DNA from: Nemertoderma westbladi
Taxonomy: Eukaryota > Xenacoelomorpha > Nemertodermatida > Nemertodermatidae
Length of the DNA: 52,401 nt
Reading direction: 5' to 3'
NCBI GenBank assembly: GCA_032718475.1
Contig: JAUCBJ010006014.1
Coordinates: forward strand, 1-52,401
The number at the start of each line of letters is the position of its first letter. The first letter of the stretch is position 1. Positions 1-11,600 of this stretch are shown piece by piece. The translations under genes were made by a program, and so were the position numbers. Below the pieces are notes generated by a model that made no database searches, was not told where the DNA came from, and saw only the letters and a list, made by a program, of their open reading frames with translations.

Positions 1-1200
1 TAGTATTAGGTAGAAATACTATATCATAAGTATTAGGTAGAAATACTATATCATAAGTATTAGGTAGAAATACTATATCATAGTATTAGGTAGAAATACT
101 ATATCATAAGTATTAGGTAGAAATACTATATCATAGTATTAGGTAGAAATAGTATATCATAGTATTAGGTAGAAATAGTATGTCATAAGTATTAGGTAGA
201 AATACTATATCATAGTATTAGGTAGAAATAGTATATCATAGTATTAGGTAGAAATAGTATGTCATAAGTATTAGGTAGAAATACTATATCATAAGTATTA
301 GGTAGAAATACTATGTCATAGTATTAGGTAGAAATACTATATCATAAGTATTAGGTAGAAATACTATATCATAAGTATTAGGTAGAAATACTATATCATA
401 GTACTGTATTAGGTAGAAATACTATATCATAAGTATTAGGTAGAAATACTATATCATAGTATTAGGTAGAAATACTATGTCATAAGTATTAGGTAGAAAT
501 ACTATGTCATAGTATTAGGTAGAAATAGTATATCATAGTATTAGGTAGAAATACTATATCATAGTATTAGGTAGAAATACTATATCATAGTACTGTATTA
601 GGTAGAAATACTATATCATAAGTATTAGGTAGAAATACTATATCATAAGTATTAGGTAGAAATACTATATCATAAGTATTAGGTATAAATACTATATCAT
701 AGTATTAGGTAGAAATACTATATCATAAGTATTAGGTAGAAATACTATATCATAGTATTACGTAGAAATACTATATCATAGTATTAGGTAGAAATACTAT
801 ATCATAAGTATTAGGTAGAAATACTATATCATAGTATTAGGTAGAAATACTATATCATAAGTATTAGGTAGAAATACTATATCATAGTATTAGGTAGAAA
901 TAGTATATCATAGTATTAGGTAGAAATAGTATGTCATAAGTATTAGGTAGAAATACTATATCATAGTATTAGGTAGAAATAGTATATCATAGTATTAGGT
1001 AGAAATAGTATGTCATAAGTATTAGGTAGAAATACTATATCATAAGTATTAGGTAGAAATACTATGTCATAGTATTAGGTAGAAATACTATATCATAGTA
1101 TTAGGTAGAAATACTATATCATAGTATTAGGTAGAAATACTATATCATAGTATTAGGTAGAAATACTATATCATAGTATTAAGTAGAAGTACTACTGTAT
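1..1200. repeat. 26/27-bp AT-rich satellite array, runs off the left edge
   Basis: About 45 tandem copies of a unit built on AGTATTAGGTAGAAATACTA followed by TATCAT(A). Units alternate between 26 and 27 bp depending on one A at the junction. Each unit contains a perfect 7-bp stem (TAGTATT with AATACTA) around a short loop. Point variants (AATAGTA for AATACTA, ATGTCAT for ATATCAT) and a longer junction reading TAGTACTGTATT recur in blocks, which shows higher-order repetition. The array is cut by the window edge and decays from about 1180. No coding potential is seen. Confidence 0.97.
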
Positions 1201-1232
1201 ATCAGATTTCGCCGATCGGAGCTCCGCTTCGC

Positions 1233-1413
1233 AAAATCGCCTCCGCTTTGCAGGACATTGCTTTCGCCGTGAGGACGAGCCAGTGCATAATCTTGTGCTT
1301 TGGCGGCCTCATGGAGTGGATAAGCATGGTGGACAGCCTATGACTTTCTTGAGACGCATCTTAAAAGACACTGGCCTTGAAGATGCGGATGATCTAGCAA
1401 ATGCCATGGGTGA
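1233..1413 (+). pseudogene. LINE 3'-coding fragment
   Basis: This stretch matches the end of the non-LTR retrotransposon reading frame at about 25156-25335 over its full length with scattered substitutions. Shared words include CGCCTCCGCTTTGCAGGAC and GAAGATGCGGATGATCTAG. It encodes only the extreme C-terminal tail of the reverse-transcriptase protein, has no start and stands between two satellites, so it is a dead scrap. Neighbouring bases 1201-1232 are unassigned. Confidence 0.85.
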
Positions 1414-1418
1414 TATTA

Positions 1419-2348
1419 CTTAGGGTGGAGCATGACCCCGCGCCCGGGAATTAAATAGGCACCCCTTAGGGTGAAGCGTGACCCCGAGCCTGGGAGTAAA
1501 TAGGCACCCCTTAGGATGTACCTTCACCCCGCGCTCGGGAAATAAATAGGCCCCCCTTAGGGTGAAGCGTGACCACGCGCCCGGAAATTAAATAGGCACC
1601 CCTTAGGAAGAAGCGTAACCCAGCGCCCGGAAAGTAAATAGGCACCCCTTAGGGTGTAGCGTAACCCCGCGCCCGGAAAGTAAATAGGCACCCCTTAGGG
1701 TGTAGCGTGACCCCGCGCCCGGGAAGTAAATAGGCACCCCTTAGGGTGTAGCGTGACACCGGGCCTGAGAAGTAAATGGGTACCCCTTAGCTGATGAAGC
1801 GTGACCCCGCGCCCGGAAAGTAAATGGGCACCCCTTAGGGTGAAGCGTGACCCCGCGCCCGGGAATTAAATAGGCACCCCTTAGGATGAAGCGTGACCCC
1901 GCGCCCGGAAAGTAAATGGGCACCCCTTAGGGTGAAGCGTGACACCGGGCCTGAGAAGTAAATGGGCACCCCTTAGGGTGAAGCGTGACCCCGCGCCCGG
2001 GAATTAAATAGGCACCCCTTAGGATGAAGCGTGACCCCGCGCCCGGGAAGTAAATAGGCACCCCTTCGGGTGTAGCGTGACACCGGGCCTGAGAAGTAAA
2101 TGGGTACCCCTTAGCTGATGAAGCGTGACCCCGCGCCCGGAAAGTAAATGGGCACCCCTTAGGGTGAAGCGTGACCCCGCGCCCGGGAATTAAATAGGCA
2201 CCCCTTAGGATGAAGCGTGACCCCGCGCCCGGAAAGTAAATGGGCACCCCTTAGGGTGAAGCGTGACCCCGCGCCCGGGAATTAAATAGGCACCCCTTAG
2301 GGTGTAGCGTGACCCCGCGCCCGGGAATTAAATAAGCACCTCACAGGG
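1419..2348. repeat. GC-rich 46-bp satellite with higher-order repeats
   Basis: About 20 tandem copies of a unit of about 46 bp beginning TTAGGGTGAAGCGTGACCCC and continuing with GCGCCCGGG, a short A/T part and AGGCACCCC. Copies differ at several positions (GAATTAAAT or AAAGTAAAT; GACACCGGGCCTGAG variants). A seven-unit block is repeated: the variant starting near 1747 recurs near 2071, an offset of 324 bp. It is sharply GC-richer than everything around it. Open frames on the minus strand here simply read the repeat and are not genes. Confidence 0.95.
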
Positions 2349-2371
2349 TGAAGAGAGTGATCTGCTCCGCA

Positions 2372-2650
2372 GTATTTCTTATTGTATAGAGATTAACATC
2401 CCAGCACTCTTCGGCAATAGAACTATACTGTATAACACTCAGCATGTAGTCCTAACAATGAGTTATTGCAACTACAGAGGCCGTTGTATCTATCTCTACT
2501 GATTCGATCGGCTACTAAACGTATACTAAGTAAACCAGCTGGTACTTAATTAAATATAATATAAATATAATACATTCCAGCAAACATGTAAAAAATACCC
2601 TGTACTTACGAACTACTTACTTATATAACATACAGTATAACGAAAAATAT
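2372..2650. repeat. Duplicated segment, partner at 7186-7465
   Basis: This AT-rich non-coding stretch is repeated at 7186-7465 with small indels. Shared landmarks are GATTAACATCCCAGCACTC, ACACTCAGCATGTAGTCCTA and TTCGATCGGC. No protein is encoded. A short remnant of the same segment (ACACTCAGCATG) also sits at 12371-12382, directly before the second WAP copy, so this sequence probably flanked the WAP gene before the region was rearranged. Confidence 0.85.
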
Positions 2651-2834
2651 CAGGCGAGGTGTGTTTTTTGTTGAAACGAGAATCAGACAGGGAGTCATGT
2701 GAACCCTATTTCGACTAGGTGCTAATAACTATATAATTCAGTGCCACTCCTTCCCCATTATTGTAAACCGAAATTGTAAAGTTTTGTCTCCAAGTCGAAC
2801 TGTAATTGGCTATAATCTAAAACGCTCTTAACGA

Positions 2835-3912
2835 ACTAAATGTTATAATTTTGGATAATAATTTAAATATTTTTAGAATTACTGTATCTTATTATCTGTA
2901 ACTGTGTTATAATTAATATATTTACATAGTTTATAGACTGTTGGAGGTTAACTTAATCTACAATGTGTCCATTGAGTATTGTTTTGTGTCTGTTACTCGT
3001 TGTCGTCGGCACTCTGGCAGACTGCCCGGCCGATACTTCGAAAACTGAAAGTATCTGCGTGGTGGATTGCGCTGTTCACGGTGATTGTATCGGGAAAGAG
3101 GAATGCTGCCCCACTGGTTGTGATGAGAGCATGGCGTGCATGGCAACGGGAGGAGTTGCAACGACCACCACCATCGGAAACGGTGTGGATCACGCAATAC
3201 CCACAAGTATGGCCAGCATGGTTCTTATCATTCTAACCCGAGTATGGTTCTTGTAGAACCTCCAACATGGAGAGGTAGACTTTACAATATGTAGGATATT
3301 TATGGTGGTGGAGGTGTACCAATAATTTACAACGTATTATCTAGTTTGTTATACATGGATCTTAAACGGCTAACAACTTCATGTAGAAATTGGTCAACCC
3401 AGAAATTGGTCAACCCATGCACTATTTATTCCAAAGGCATAAGTTAGTAAAACGATCATCTGTATTTAAAATTTAGCCTACGGCGATAGAAATTGTCTTT
3501 ACTGTTTGTTGCTAAATCACGAAGTTGGCGAACTAAAATTTAAATGGTATTCTTTATTCTCTGAATATATTCTGTGTAATATTCTACAGTATTCTACAAT
3601 ATTACATCAACGTATTTGTAAACTTTACTATTAAATCTATACAACACTATGCTACTTTAATATTTGTTTAACCCCAAAGATGTGGTAGTCGCTTATCGAT
3701 TTTCGATGCTCCAGGGTTGTGTTCCAGAACGTTTGTACTCACTTTTATTCCAATGAGAAGCGCCCCGGTTCAAACCAATCCCAAGATGGAATGGGTGCCA
3801 ACATTTACGATGTACTCCCATCATACAAGGTTCTGTGAAAAAACATATCTGCCAGATATCAAATATATCTGCTTGAACGGTTTTAATAAAATATGTCAAT
3901 AAACCACGCTCT
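2835..3912. repeat. Segmental duplication copy A (WAP gene and 3' flank)
   Basis: Bases 2835-3440 and 3495-3905 match 12383-12990 and 13603-14024 at roughly 95-98% by eye, covering promoter side, coding region and a long 3' flank. The partner copy carries an extra inverted-repeat element of about 0.6 kb between these two blocks. Both copies keep AATAAA words near their right ends (3885-3890 and 3898-3903 here), possible polyadenylation signals for the WAP transcript. A short open frame at 3717-3902 is conserved only because the whole segment is duplicated. Confidence 0.9.
2963..3256 (+). CDS. Small secreted WAP (four-disulfide core) protein, copy A
   Basis: A 97-residue protein. Residues 1-19 form a hydrophobic signal peptide ending GTLA. 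Residues 21-59 form one WAP domain with all eight cysteines (21, 32, 36, 42, 48, 49, 53, 59), including the diagnostic CC pair and the CPTGC end. Residues 60-81 are a Thr/Gly-rich spacer, and the last 16 residues are hydrophobic right up to the stop, as in a GPI-anchor signal. WAP domains in other animals act as protease inhibitors or antimicrobials; which applies here cannot be told. The start is the first ATG in frame with the signal peptide. The gene is intronless and has a near-twin at 12514. The twins differ mostly inside codons 24-44. The anchoring is inferred; the WAP call is firm. Confidence 0.85.
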   Translation: MCPLSIVLCLLLVVVGTLADCPADTSKTESICVVDCAVHGDCIGKEECCPTGCDESMACMATGGVATTTTIGNGVDHAIPTSMASMVLIILTRVWFL

Positions 3913-4709
3913 ATAATAAACTAAAATATAAAGATATAAGATATAATATAAGATAATAGCAATTAATTAGTTAATTAAGTTGATTAGGGTAAAATCATCA
4001 ATTTCAACCTGCCTCCTTAAAGGATATTAATTATTTTCTAGTATAAGAACTGATTTAAATAATTATACTTAAAAGTTATACAGCTGTAATCCCCATACAC
4101 CATTCCATTATAGTTTTTAATTAGTTCAAGAGATTTGCTTTAATAAATGTTTTTAATTGATCGATAGGTAATTAAGTTAAAATGCTTTCCATCACTATAC
4201 TTCCAGTCTCATCATTCCTTCGCATTCTTGATATTGCCTATTAGATGGGAAACATAATCCAATCATCCTTCCACTGAGCTTGCTCTATCTTGCACAATGA
4301 TTGGCTGAATTTAATGGTGATTCTTTAGATATTAGCTAAATGATTTCGTTGAGGCATTAACATGATAAATTAATCTTTTAGTAACAATATTATCGGCATA
4401 ATGTAAGTTTTAATAATTTTTACAAATTGGGTTGCCTCCACACATAAAAATATATTTCTTTTAAAACACTAATTTCCTGTTTATACCTCTGCCTTTCATT
4501 AATCCTTTGTGCTCCTTTGCGGTTGGGGGTGGTGCAGATTAAAAGGGTGGTTGAAGCAAGGGGGGAACTTTCCTCTCTTCTTTGATTTATTCTTATAGGC
4601 GGTTTGGTTAAATTTCTTATTTATTTATTTAAATTTCTAAGTACCGATTTTGGGATAGAATTGCTCAATATTAATCTGTATCTGATAACTGAGCCTCGTC
4701 CTGCGCGAT
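3913..4709. other. AT-rich non-coding stretch
   Basis: No convincing gene, RNA or repeat was recognised in this AT-rich stretch. It follows the end of duplication copy A, where the two copies stop matching at about 3905-3912. Confidence 0.5.
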
Positions 4710-4836
4710 GGACCCACGAACGTGTACAATAATAACATATGACAAGAGACGACATATAACATAACATATGCCTAGCGTCTTGCTAACATATATGCATATC
4801 CAATCAGTTAAATCTATGTAACACGTTCGTGGGGCC
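4710..4836. mobile_element. Small foldback (MITE-like) element
   Basis: Inverted ends: GGACCCACGAACGTGT at 4710-4725 pairs with ACACGTTCGTGGGGCC at 4821-4836 with one mismatch, around a spacer of about 95 bp rich in CATATG/ACATAT words. The size and structure fit a non-autonomous foldback transposon. No clear target-site duplication was found, so the exact ends are uncertain. Confidence 0.5.
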
Positions 4837-5163
4837 TTCCCGCAGGAAGGGGCCCAGTTATGAGATACAAATTAAAATTGAGCGACTGTATCACAAAATC
4901 CAAAATCAGTATTTGAGAAATTTAACCATACCGCCAATCAATCAAAGAAAGGGGGACAGTACGTGTCCCCCCCCCCCCCCCCCCCCTTCATACCAACCAA
5001 TACGCAATACATAACCGTGACATCTACCACCCAAGGGGCGGAAGGGTAGCACAAACTTATTTCCAATCACACGTTCAATATGCGAAGCCATGTGGTTTAT
5101 AGGAAATATCGAGAATTCGAGATAATCGAGAATACGAGAAACTCGATCGAAATACCTGCTCAT
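4837..5163. other. Non-coding stretch with a C20 run
   Basis: Contains a pure run of 20 C at 4967-4986 and short GAGAATNCGAGA-type words near 5110-5140. No gene is recognised. Confidence 0.6.
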
Positions 5164-5170
5164 CCCAGTA

Positions 5171-5422
5171 TCCGTCCGTAGTCACCGGACAGCTGCGGTT
5201 TATTCCCGTAGAACAGTAGAATTCCCGCAGCTTCCGACCCAGTTCGACAACGAATTCGCCTCACACTTTCGCGTGACAGAGAACGTAATCCGGTGCGATA
5301 CACGTCTGCGGCTGCCCGACTTTCAACAATTTCCCCCTGGCGATCCCAGGATCCGGCTGTCCGGGCCGCCGCTTAACCCAAATCGCAATCCTCGTCGATT
5401 CGTCCAGTCAGCCAGTCGTCGA
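5171..5422 (+). other. Possible exon or GC-rich regulatory block
   Basis: A locally GC- and CpG-richer block with one frame open on the plus strand from about 5124 to 5467. It lacks an ATG. It is bordered by an acceptor-like TCATCCCAG ending at 5170 and a donor-like GTAAGT at 5423-5428. That would make an exon of about 252 bp. The encoded peptide is Arg/Pro-rich and I recognise no domain. It could equally be a CpG-rich promoter fragment of a gene lost to repeats. Low confidence. Confidence 0.2.
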
Positions 5423-5428
5423 CGTAAG

Positions 5429-6479
5429 TCGGACTCCTCCCACCGCACTCCAAGGTGGGTGGCTTGAGTGAGGCATGAGTAACTTGGCAGTGGCCCGCAT
5501 TACGATCCGACCGACCGCCGTATCCCCAGTGCAGCAGTGTAGTAAATAGAATCTTACTGACAACAGGACAAGCAAGCAATTCCGTAGTATTTATTCCTCA
5601 GTTAATCGCATCTTGATGCCACTCGGCTGCTCGGGTCCAGATACATCGGACTGTCGGAAGCGTTTCAAACATTAATGGAGCGGCATTTGCGGATATTTCC
5701 GATGGTTTTATAATAAATAAGGGGATTCAATATTAAAATAAAAGGCAGAATGGATTATTCCAAAGCCCAATACTGCAATACTGCAATACTGCAATAACAG
5801 TATATAGCTTCTGAGCTTAGGTACAGTTTACAGGTTTAGGTACCATAATCAGCAGTCAGCCTACGATTTATTATCACTGTAAGACAGTTACACAGATGCT
5901 GCACGAAGACCCCACGCAAATTCAACTTGGAAAATTTCTAAACTTTTGCCAGACTACATATGTACGAAGTTTGGATATATTTTATCGAGATTTGGCTGAG
6001 TTATTAACGTTTAAAATTGGACACAACAGATCGACAGATCAACAGACATACCGATTGTGTTAGTGGTACCTGTATGCTAAGCTGGCTTATACACAATACT
6101 TAATACACAATATTCTGGAACAATTTGTTTATGTATGATTAGCTATGCAATATAGATATCGTATAAGCATTCCGCTGTTGCCAACCAACTCATAAAATAA
6201 ATAACACGTTCTAGAATATTGTGTATAAATATTTATTAAATAGAATAAAAGGCCTTCAGAGAACAATAATTCTTGCAATCTTTGAGTGCTTATTTCTCAG
6301 CTGTTTCTCAACGAAATTCAGACATTGTTACATATTTGGAATCCTTTCAACGCAAGCTTTCTCTTGATGTGAAAAAATTACGACTAAAGTGAAGAATGTC
6401 CACGATACGGAGGGTGTGCGATTTCGAAAAAGACACTTTTTTAAAACGCTTATGAATAAAATTTAAAGGCGAAATCGAA
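5429..6479. other. Non-coding stretch
   Basis: AT-rich below 5580. It holds a few short direct repeats (an ACTGCAATACTGCAATA run near 5770 and two TTCTAGAATATTG/ATTCTGGAA words near 6110-6220) but no gene, RNA or element that I can name. Confidence 0.5.
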
Positions 6480-6630
6480 AATTCCGGCTTCATGGTAACA
6501 ACCACGGTGAGTGGAACTAGTTGTGTTTCAAATTTCAAGCAATATGATAAAGATTTGTAGAAAAATTTGGGGGGGGGGGGGGGGGTCCGTGTCATGAGAA
6601 AATGACACTATATTACGGGTCATGGTGTAT
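6480..6630. repeat. Dispersed repeat, relative at about 19020-19115
   Basis: Shares order and wording with 19020-19115: an AAATTCCGG start, then CATG-GTA, TAGTTGTGTT and a GTCATNAGAAAATG block ending with a GGTCATGGT word. This copy is interrupted by a 17-base G run at 6569-6585. It is probably an old transposon piece; no coding sequence is seen. Confidence 0.55.
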
Positions 6631-6976
6631 ACTGTGTATGTGCTATATACACTATAACTGTTATACTGTAGTAGGTCATGGTCAGACCCCTATGATCTGA
6701 TAAGTAAACAAATGGATACGAATGATTCGTTTGTGAATGAAGAAAGACATGCAAGTATCCTCCCAAATCGACACCTTCAACAAGTGAAAAGGTCTCAGCA
6801 GATAATGTACTCTTTGTCACCCGCTTTGTGCAGCGACTGCACCAATATATCAAATGACATCCCCAAAAAATACAGATACCCATCCTAGATGGATTGCCGA
6901 ATGAATCTGTAAATATAATATATAAAGACTCAAGTTTGTCATTAGGGAAGGGCATTTGATGGGAATTATTTCGCAT
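6620..6976 (-). pseudogene. Ty1/copia-like RNase H fragment
   Basis: The minus-strand frame reads a peptide with the layout of the copia-type RNase H C-terminus: an aspartate-containing TDSFGNPSRMG, a small hydrophobic strand with W, and then a basic stretch followed by KSTLSAETFSLVEG, the hallmark of copia pol ends. In the family this enzyme removes RNA from the RNA:DNA hybrid during reverse transcription. There is no upstream RT, no LTR and no other pol sequence nearby, so this is an isolated fossil of about 119 codons. The assignment rests on motif recognition only; another RNase H-bearing element cannot be ruled out. Confidence 0.5.
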
Positions 6977-7185
6977 TTCAATTTTCGGACAATTTTGTGC
7001 AAGCTACACAGTAACCTGCTTTTTTCCCATTAATTGAGAATTAACTGGTAATTCTCAGAATAGATATGTTAATTCGAGTCGATTTGCGTCAAGTCTCCCC
7101 CTGCGATAGCAATGGCCGGCTAGCTGTCAATGCAATAACATCTTCTTATCAAGTTAGTATTCTCGTACGCTTCAGTGTCGCAGTA

Positions 7186-7465
7186 ATTTTTATTGTATTG
7201 AGATTAACATCCCAGCACTCTTCGGCAATATTACTACACTGTATAACACTCAGCATGTAGTCCTAACAATGAGTTATTGCAACTACATTGTATCTATATC
7301 ATTGTATCATACATTGTTGTACGGTATCTATCTCCATTGATTCGATCGGCGACTAAACGTATGCTAAGTAAACCAGCTCGTGCTTAATTAATAAATATAA
7401 TACTTTCCAGCAAACATGTAAATAATACTGCAGTGGGCCGACTACTTACTTACATAAACGAAAAA
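7186..7465. repeat. Duplicated segment, partner at 2372-2650
   Basis: Second copy of the segment described at 2372-2650, with an extra insertion of about 35 bp made of TTGTA/TATC words in the middle. It ends where a G5-T-G17 tract (7467-7489) begins. It is non-coding. Confidence 0.85.
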
Positions 7466-8040
7466 CGGGGGTGGGGGGGGGGGGGGGGGTGCGCTATTTT
7501 AACACAGTCAATGAAAACCAATACTTAACAGAGCAAGGCTTTGTCCAAATGAATAATTTTTGGTATTAGGGTCAATCAATAACTGAAGGTTGTTTAAAAA
7601 TTTTTTTTTTTGTAATATAGTTATAATAATTTGGTGCTAATTAGTAGCATAAAATTATTACTATTACTAAAAACACTACTCTTCGTACAAACATTAGTTA
7701 TATAACTAGTTATTTCGTATTCATAATTAGGATATTAATCCTATTTAAAAAAAAATTTAGCATTTTTCGCATTTCGAAGCCAATAAAAACAGTTAGGATC
7801 AAAATTTTAAAATTCTGACCAATACTTTTAAAGATACCAGGCATGTGGTTACTCTGTCCAAATTTCATGAAAAAATATTCAAAATTGGCAGAGGAGTAGC
7901 ATTTTAAATTTCGTTGAAATGAAAAAATACCATTCCGAATTTTTTCAAATTGCCTTTAAAATTTGAACCTTCCCGCGCAAAAATTGTCCATTAATATGTG
8001 AGAATGTCTGTCAATATAGGCCTATCTATAAATCTATATA
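7466..8040. other. G-run plus dispersed AT-rich repeat
   Basis: Starts with GGGGG-T-G17 at 7467-7489. Bases 7771-7855 match 45892-45975 in the same orientation (CATTTCGAAGCCAATAAAA, then GACCAATACTTTT and AAGA-ACCA words), so this is part of a dispersed repeat family. The rest is AT-rich with no gene. Confidence 0.6.
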
Positions 8041-8580
8041 AAACCATGCTAAGATTTTTGCTATGGGGGTTTTCCTGGTCACTGGTTTCATTTCTGAGAT
8101 CAATTTTCAATTTTAATGAAATCTAGTTTGTCTGAATGTCTGTCTGTCGGGCTATCTGACTCTCTGACTATCTTTCTGTCAAATATAAGAAAAAGCCACA
8201 TCATTGAGCAAAAAGTTTAGCAATAGGGGTTTTCCTGGTCGCAGAATTCCTTTCGAGTGCCAAGTTTAACATTTGATGACTTCCAAATTGTCTGTTTGGC
8301 TGTCACACTGTCGGTTTGGCTGTCACACTGTCGGTTATATTTTGACAGACAGACAGACAGACATAACCGACAAGGCCAAATTTGATTAATGACATCCGAA
8401 TTGAAGTCACCGACCACGAAAACCCATACAGGCAATTACTTAGACAGATAGTATGCTTTTTATTGGCGGACAGACATACTGACGGACAGACAGCCATATC
8501 TCGAGAAGTAAGACAGATATTGCTAAACGGTTTTCAAATTTGGAATCGTGATAAAAATCTGCTCTAGATGAAATAGAAAA
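8041..8580. repeat. Degenerate direct and inverted repeats with CTGT motifs
   Basis: The word GGGGTTTTCCTGGTC occurs near 8065 and 8226, and in inverted, altered form (CGACCACGAAAACCC) near 8410. A 22-bp unit (TGGCTGTCACACTGTCGGTT) is tandem at about 8299-8338. TGTCGGTTAT and ATAACCGACA form a hairpin around a (GACA)n run at 8330-8374. This looks like old transposon or satellite debris. Short open frames here are composed of the repeat words. Confidence 0.6.
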
Positions 8581-8647
8581 AAAAAATTGCAAAAAAATAT
8601 TGAAGTAGCGCTACTTAAAATTGAATTGCTACTAATAAATTGAAGTA

Positions 8648-11600
8648 AAATACCTAGTATATAGTAGAATATCTATAGTAAATACCTAGTATATAGTAGA
8701 ATATCTATAGTAAATACCTAGTATATAGTAGAATATCTATAGTAAATACCTAGTATATAGTAGAATATCTATAGTAAATACCTAGTATATAGTAGAATAT
8801 CTATAGTAAATACCTAGTATATAGTAGAATATCTATAGTAAATACCTAGTATATAGTAGAATATCTATAGTAAATACCTAGTATATAGTAGAATATCTAT
8901 AGTAAATACCTAGTATATAGTAGAATATCTATAGTAAATACCTAGTATATAGTAGAATATCTATAGTAAATACCTAGTATATAGTAGAATATCTATAGTA
9001 AATACCTAGTATATAGTAGAATATCTATAGTAAATACCTAGTATATAGTAGAATATCTATAGTAAATACCTAGTATATAGTAGAATATCTATAGTAAATA
9101 CCTAGTATATAGTAGAATATCTATAGTAAATACCTAGTATATAGTAGAATATCTATAGTAAATACCTAGTATATAGTAGAATATCTATAGTAAATACCTA
9201 GTATATAGTAGAATATCTATAGTAAATACCTAGTATATAGTAGAATATCTATAGTAAATACCTAGTATATAGTAGAATATCTATAGTAAATACCTAGTAT
9301 ATAGTAGAATATCTATAGTAAATACCTAGTATATAGTAGAATATCTATAGTAAATACCTAGTATATAGTAGAATATCTATAGTAAATACCTAGTATATAG
9401 TAGAATATCTATAGTAAATACCTAGTATATAGTAGAATATCTATAGTAAATACCTAGTATATAGTAGAATATCTATAGTAAATACCTAGTATATAGTAGA
9501 ATATCTATAGTAAATACCTAGTATATAGTAGAATATCTATAGTAAATACCTAGTATATAGTAGAATATCTATAGTAAATACCTAGTATATAGTAGAATAT
9601 CTATAGTAAATACCTAGTATATAGTAGAATATCTATAGTAAATACCTAGTATATAGTAGAATATCTATAGTAAATACCTAGTATATAGTAGAATATCTAT
9701 AGTAAATACCTAGTATATAGTAGAATATCTATAGTAAATACCTAGTATATAGTAGAATATCTATAGTAAATACCTAGTATATAGTAGAATATCTATAGTA
9801 AATACCTAGTATATAGTAGAATATCTATAGTAAATACCTAGTATATAGTAGAATATCTATAGTAAATACCTAGTATATAGTAGAATATCTATAGTAAATA
9901 CCTAGTATATAGTAGAATATCTATAGTAAATACCTAGTATATAGTAGAATATCTATAGTAAATACCTAGTATATAGTAGAATATCTATAGTAAATACCTA
10001 GTATATAGTAGAATATCTATAGTAAATACCTAGTATATAGTAGAATATCTATAGTAAATACCTAGTATATAGTAGAATATCTATAGTAAATACCTAGTAT
10101 ATAGTAGAATATCTATAGTAAATACCTAGTATATAGTAGAATATCTATAGTAAATACCTAGTATATAGTAGAATATCTATAGTAAATACCTAGTATATAG
10201 TAGAATATCTATAGTAAATACCTAGTATATAGTAGAATATCTATAGTAAATACCTAGTATATAGTAGAATATCTATAGTAAATACCTAGTATATAGTAGA
10301 ATATCTATAGTAAATACCTAGTATATAGTAGAATATCTATAGTAAATACCTAGTATATAGTAGAATATCTATAGTAAATACCTAGTATATAGTAGAATAT
10401 CTATAGTAAATACCTAGTATATAGTAGAATATCTATAGTAAATACCTAGTATATAGTAGAATATCTATAGTAAATACCTAGTATATAGTAGAATATCTAT
10501 AGTAAATACCTAGTATATAGTAGAATATCTATAGTAAATACCTAGTATATAGTAGAATATCTATAGTAAATACCTAGTATATAGTAGAATATCTATAGTA
10601 AATACCTAGTATATAGTAGAATATCTATAGTAAATACCTAGTATATAGTAGAATATCTATAGTAAATACCTAGTATATAGTAGAATATCTATAGTAAATA
10701 CCTAGTATATAGTAGAATATCTATAGTAAATACCTAGTATATAGTAGAATATCTATAGTAAATACCTAGTATATAGTAGAATATCTATAGTAAATACCTA
10801 GTATATAGTAGAATATCTATAGTAAATACCTAGTATATAGTAGAATATCTATAGTAAATACCTAGTATATAGTAGAATATCTATAGTAAATACCTAGTAT
10901 ATAGTAGAATATCTATAGTAAATACCTAGTATATAGTAGAATATCTATAGTAAATACCTAGTATATAGTAGAATATCTATAGTAAATACCTAGTATATAG
11001 TAGAATATCTATAGTAAATACCTAGTATATAGTAGAATATCTATAGTAAATACCTAGTATATAGTAGAATATCTATAGTAAATACCTAGTATATAGTAGA
11101 ATATCTATAGTAAATACCTAGTATATAGTAGAATATCTATAGTAAATACCTAGTATATAGTAGAATATCTATAGTAAATACCTAGTATATAGTAGAATAT
11201 CTATAGTAAATACCTAGTATATAGTAGAATATCTATAGTAAATACCTAGTATATAGTAGAATATCTATAGTAAATACCTAGTATATAGTAGAATATCTAT
11301 AGTAAATACCTAGTATATAGTAGAATATCTATAGTAAATACCTAGTATATAGTAGAATATCTATAGTAAATACCTAGTATATAGTAGAATATCTATAGTA
11401 AATACCTAGTATATAGTAGAATATCTATAGTAAATACCTAGTATATAGTAGAATATCTATAGTAAATACCTAGTATATAGTAGAATATCTATAGTAAATA
11501 CCTAGTATATAGTAGAATATCTATAGTAAATACCTAGTATATAGTAGAATATCTATAGTAAATACCTAGTATATAGTAGAATATCTATAGTAAATACCTA

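Noticed and set aside
1741-2247. Minus-strand open frames with a repeated YFPGAGSRF-type peptide
   Set aside because: They only read the 46-bp satellite units; no start context, and copies are broken by ordinary unit variants.
3717-3902. 61-codon frame conserved in both WAP duplicates (also 13815-13997)
   Set aside because: Conservation follows the DNA duplication (flanks are equally alike), and the C-terminus differs by a small duplication in copy B; no family resemblance.
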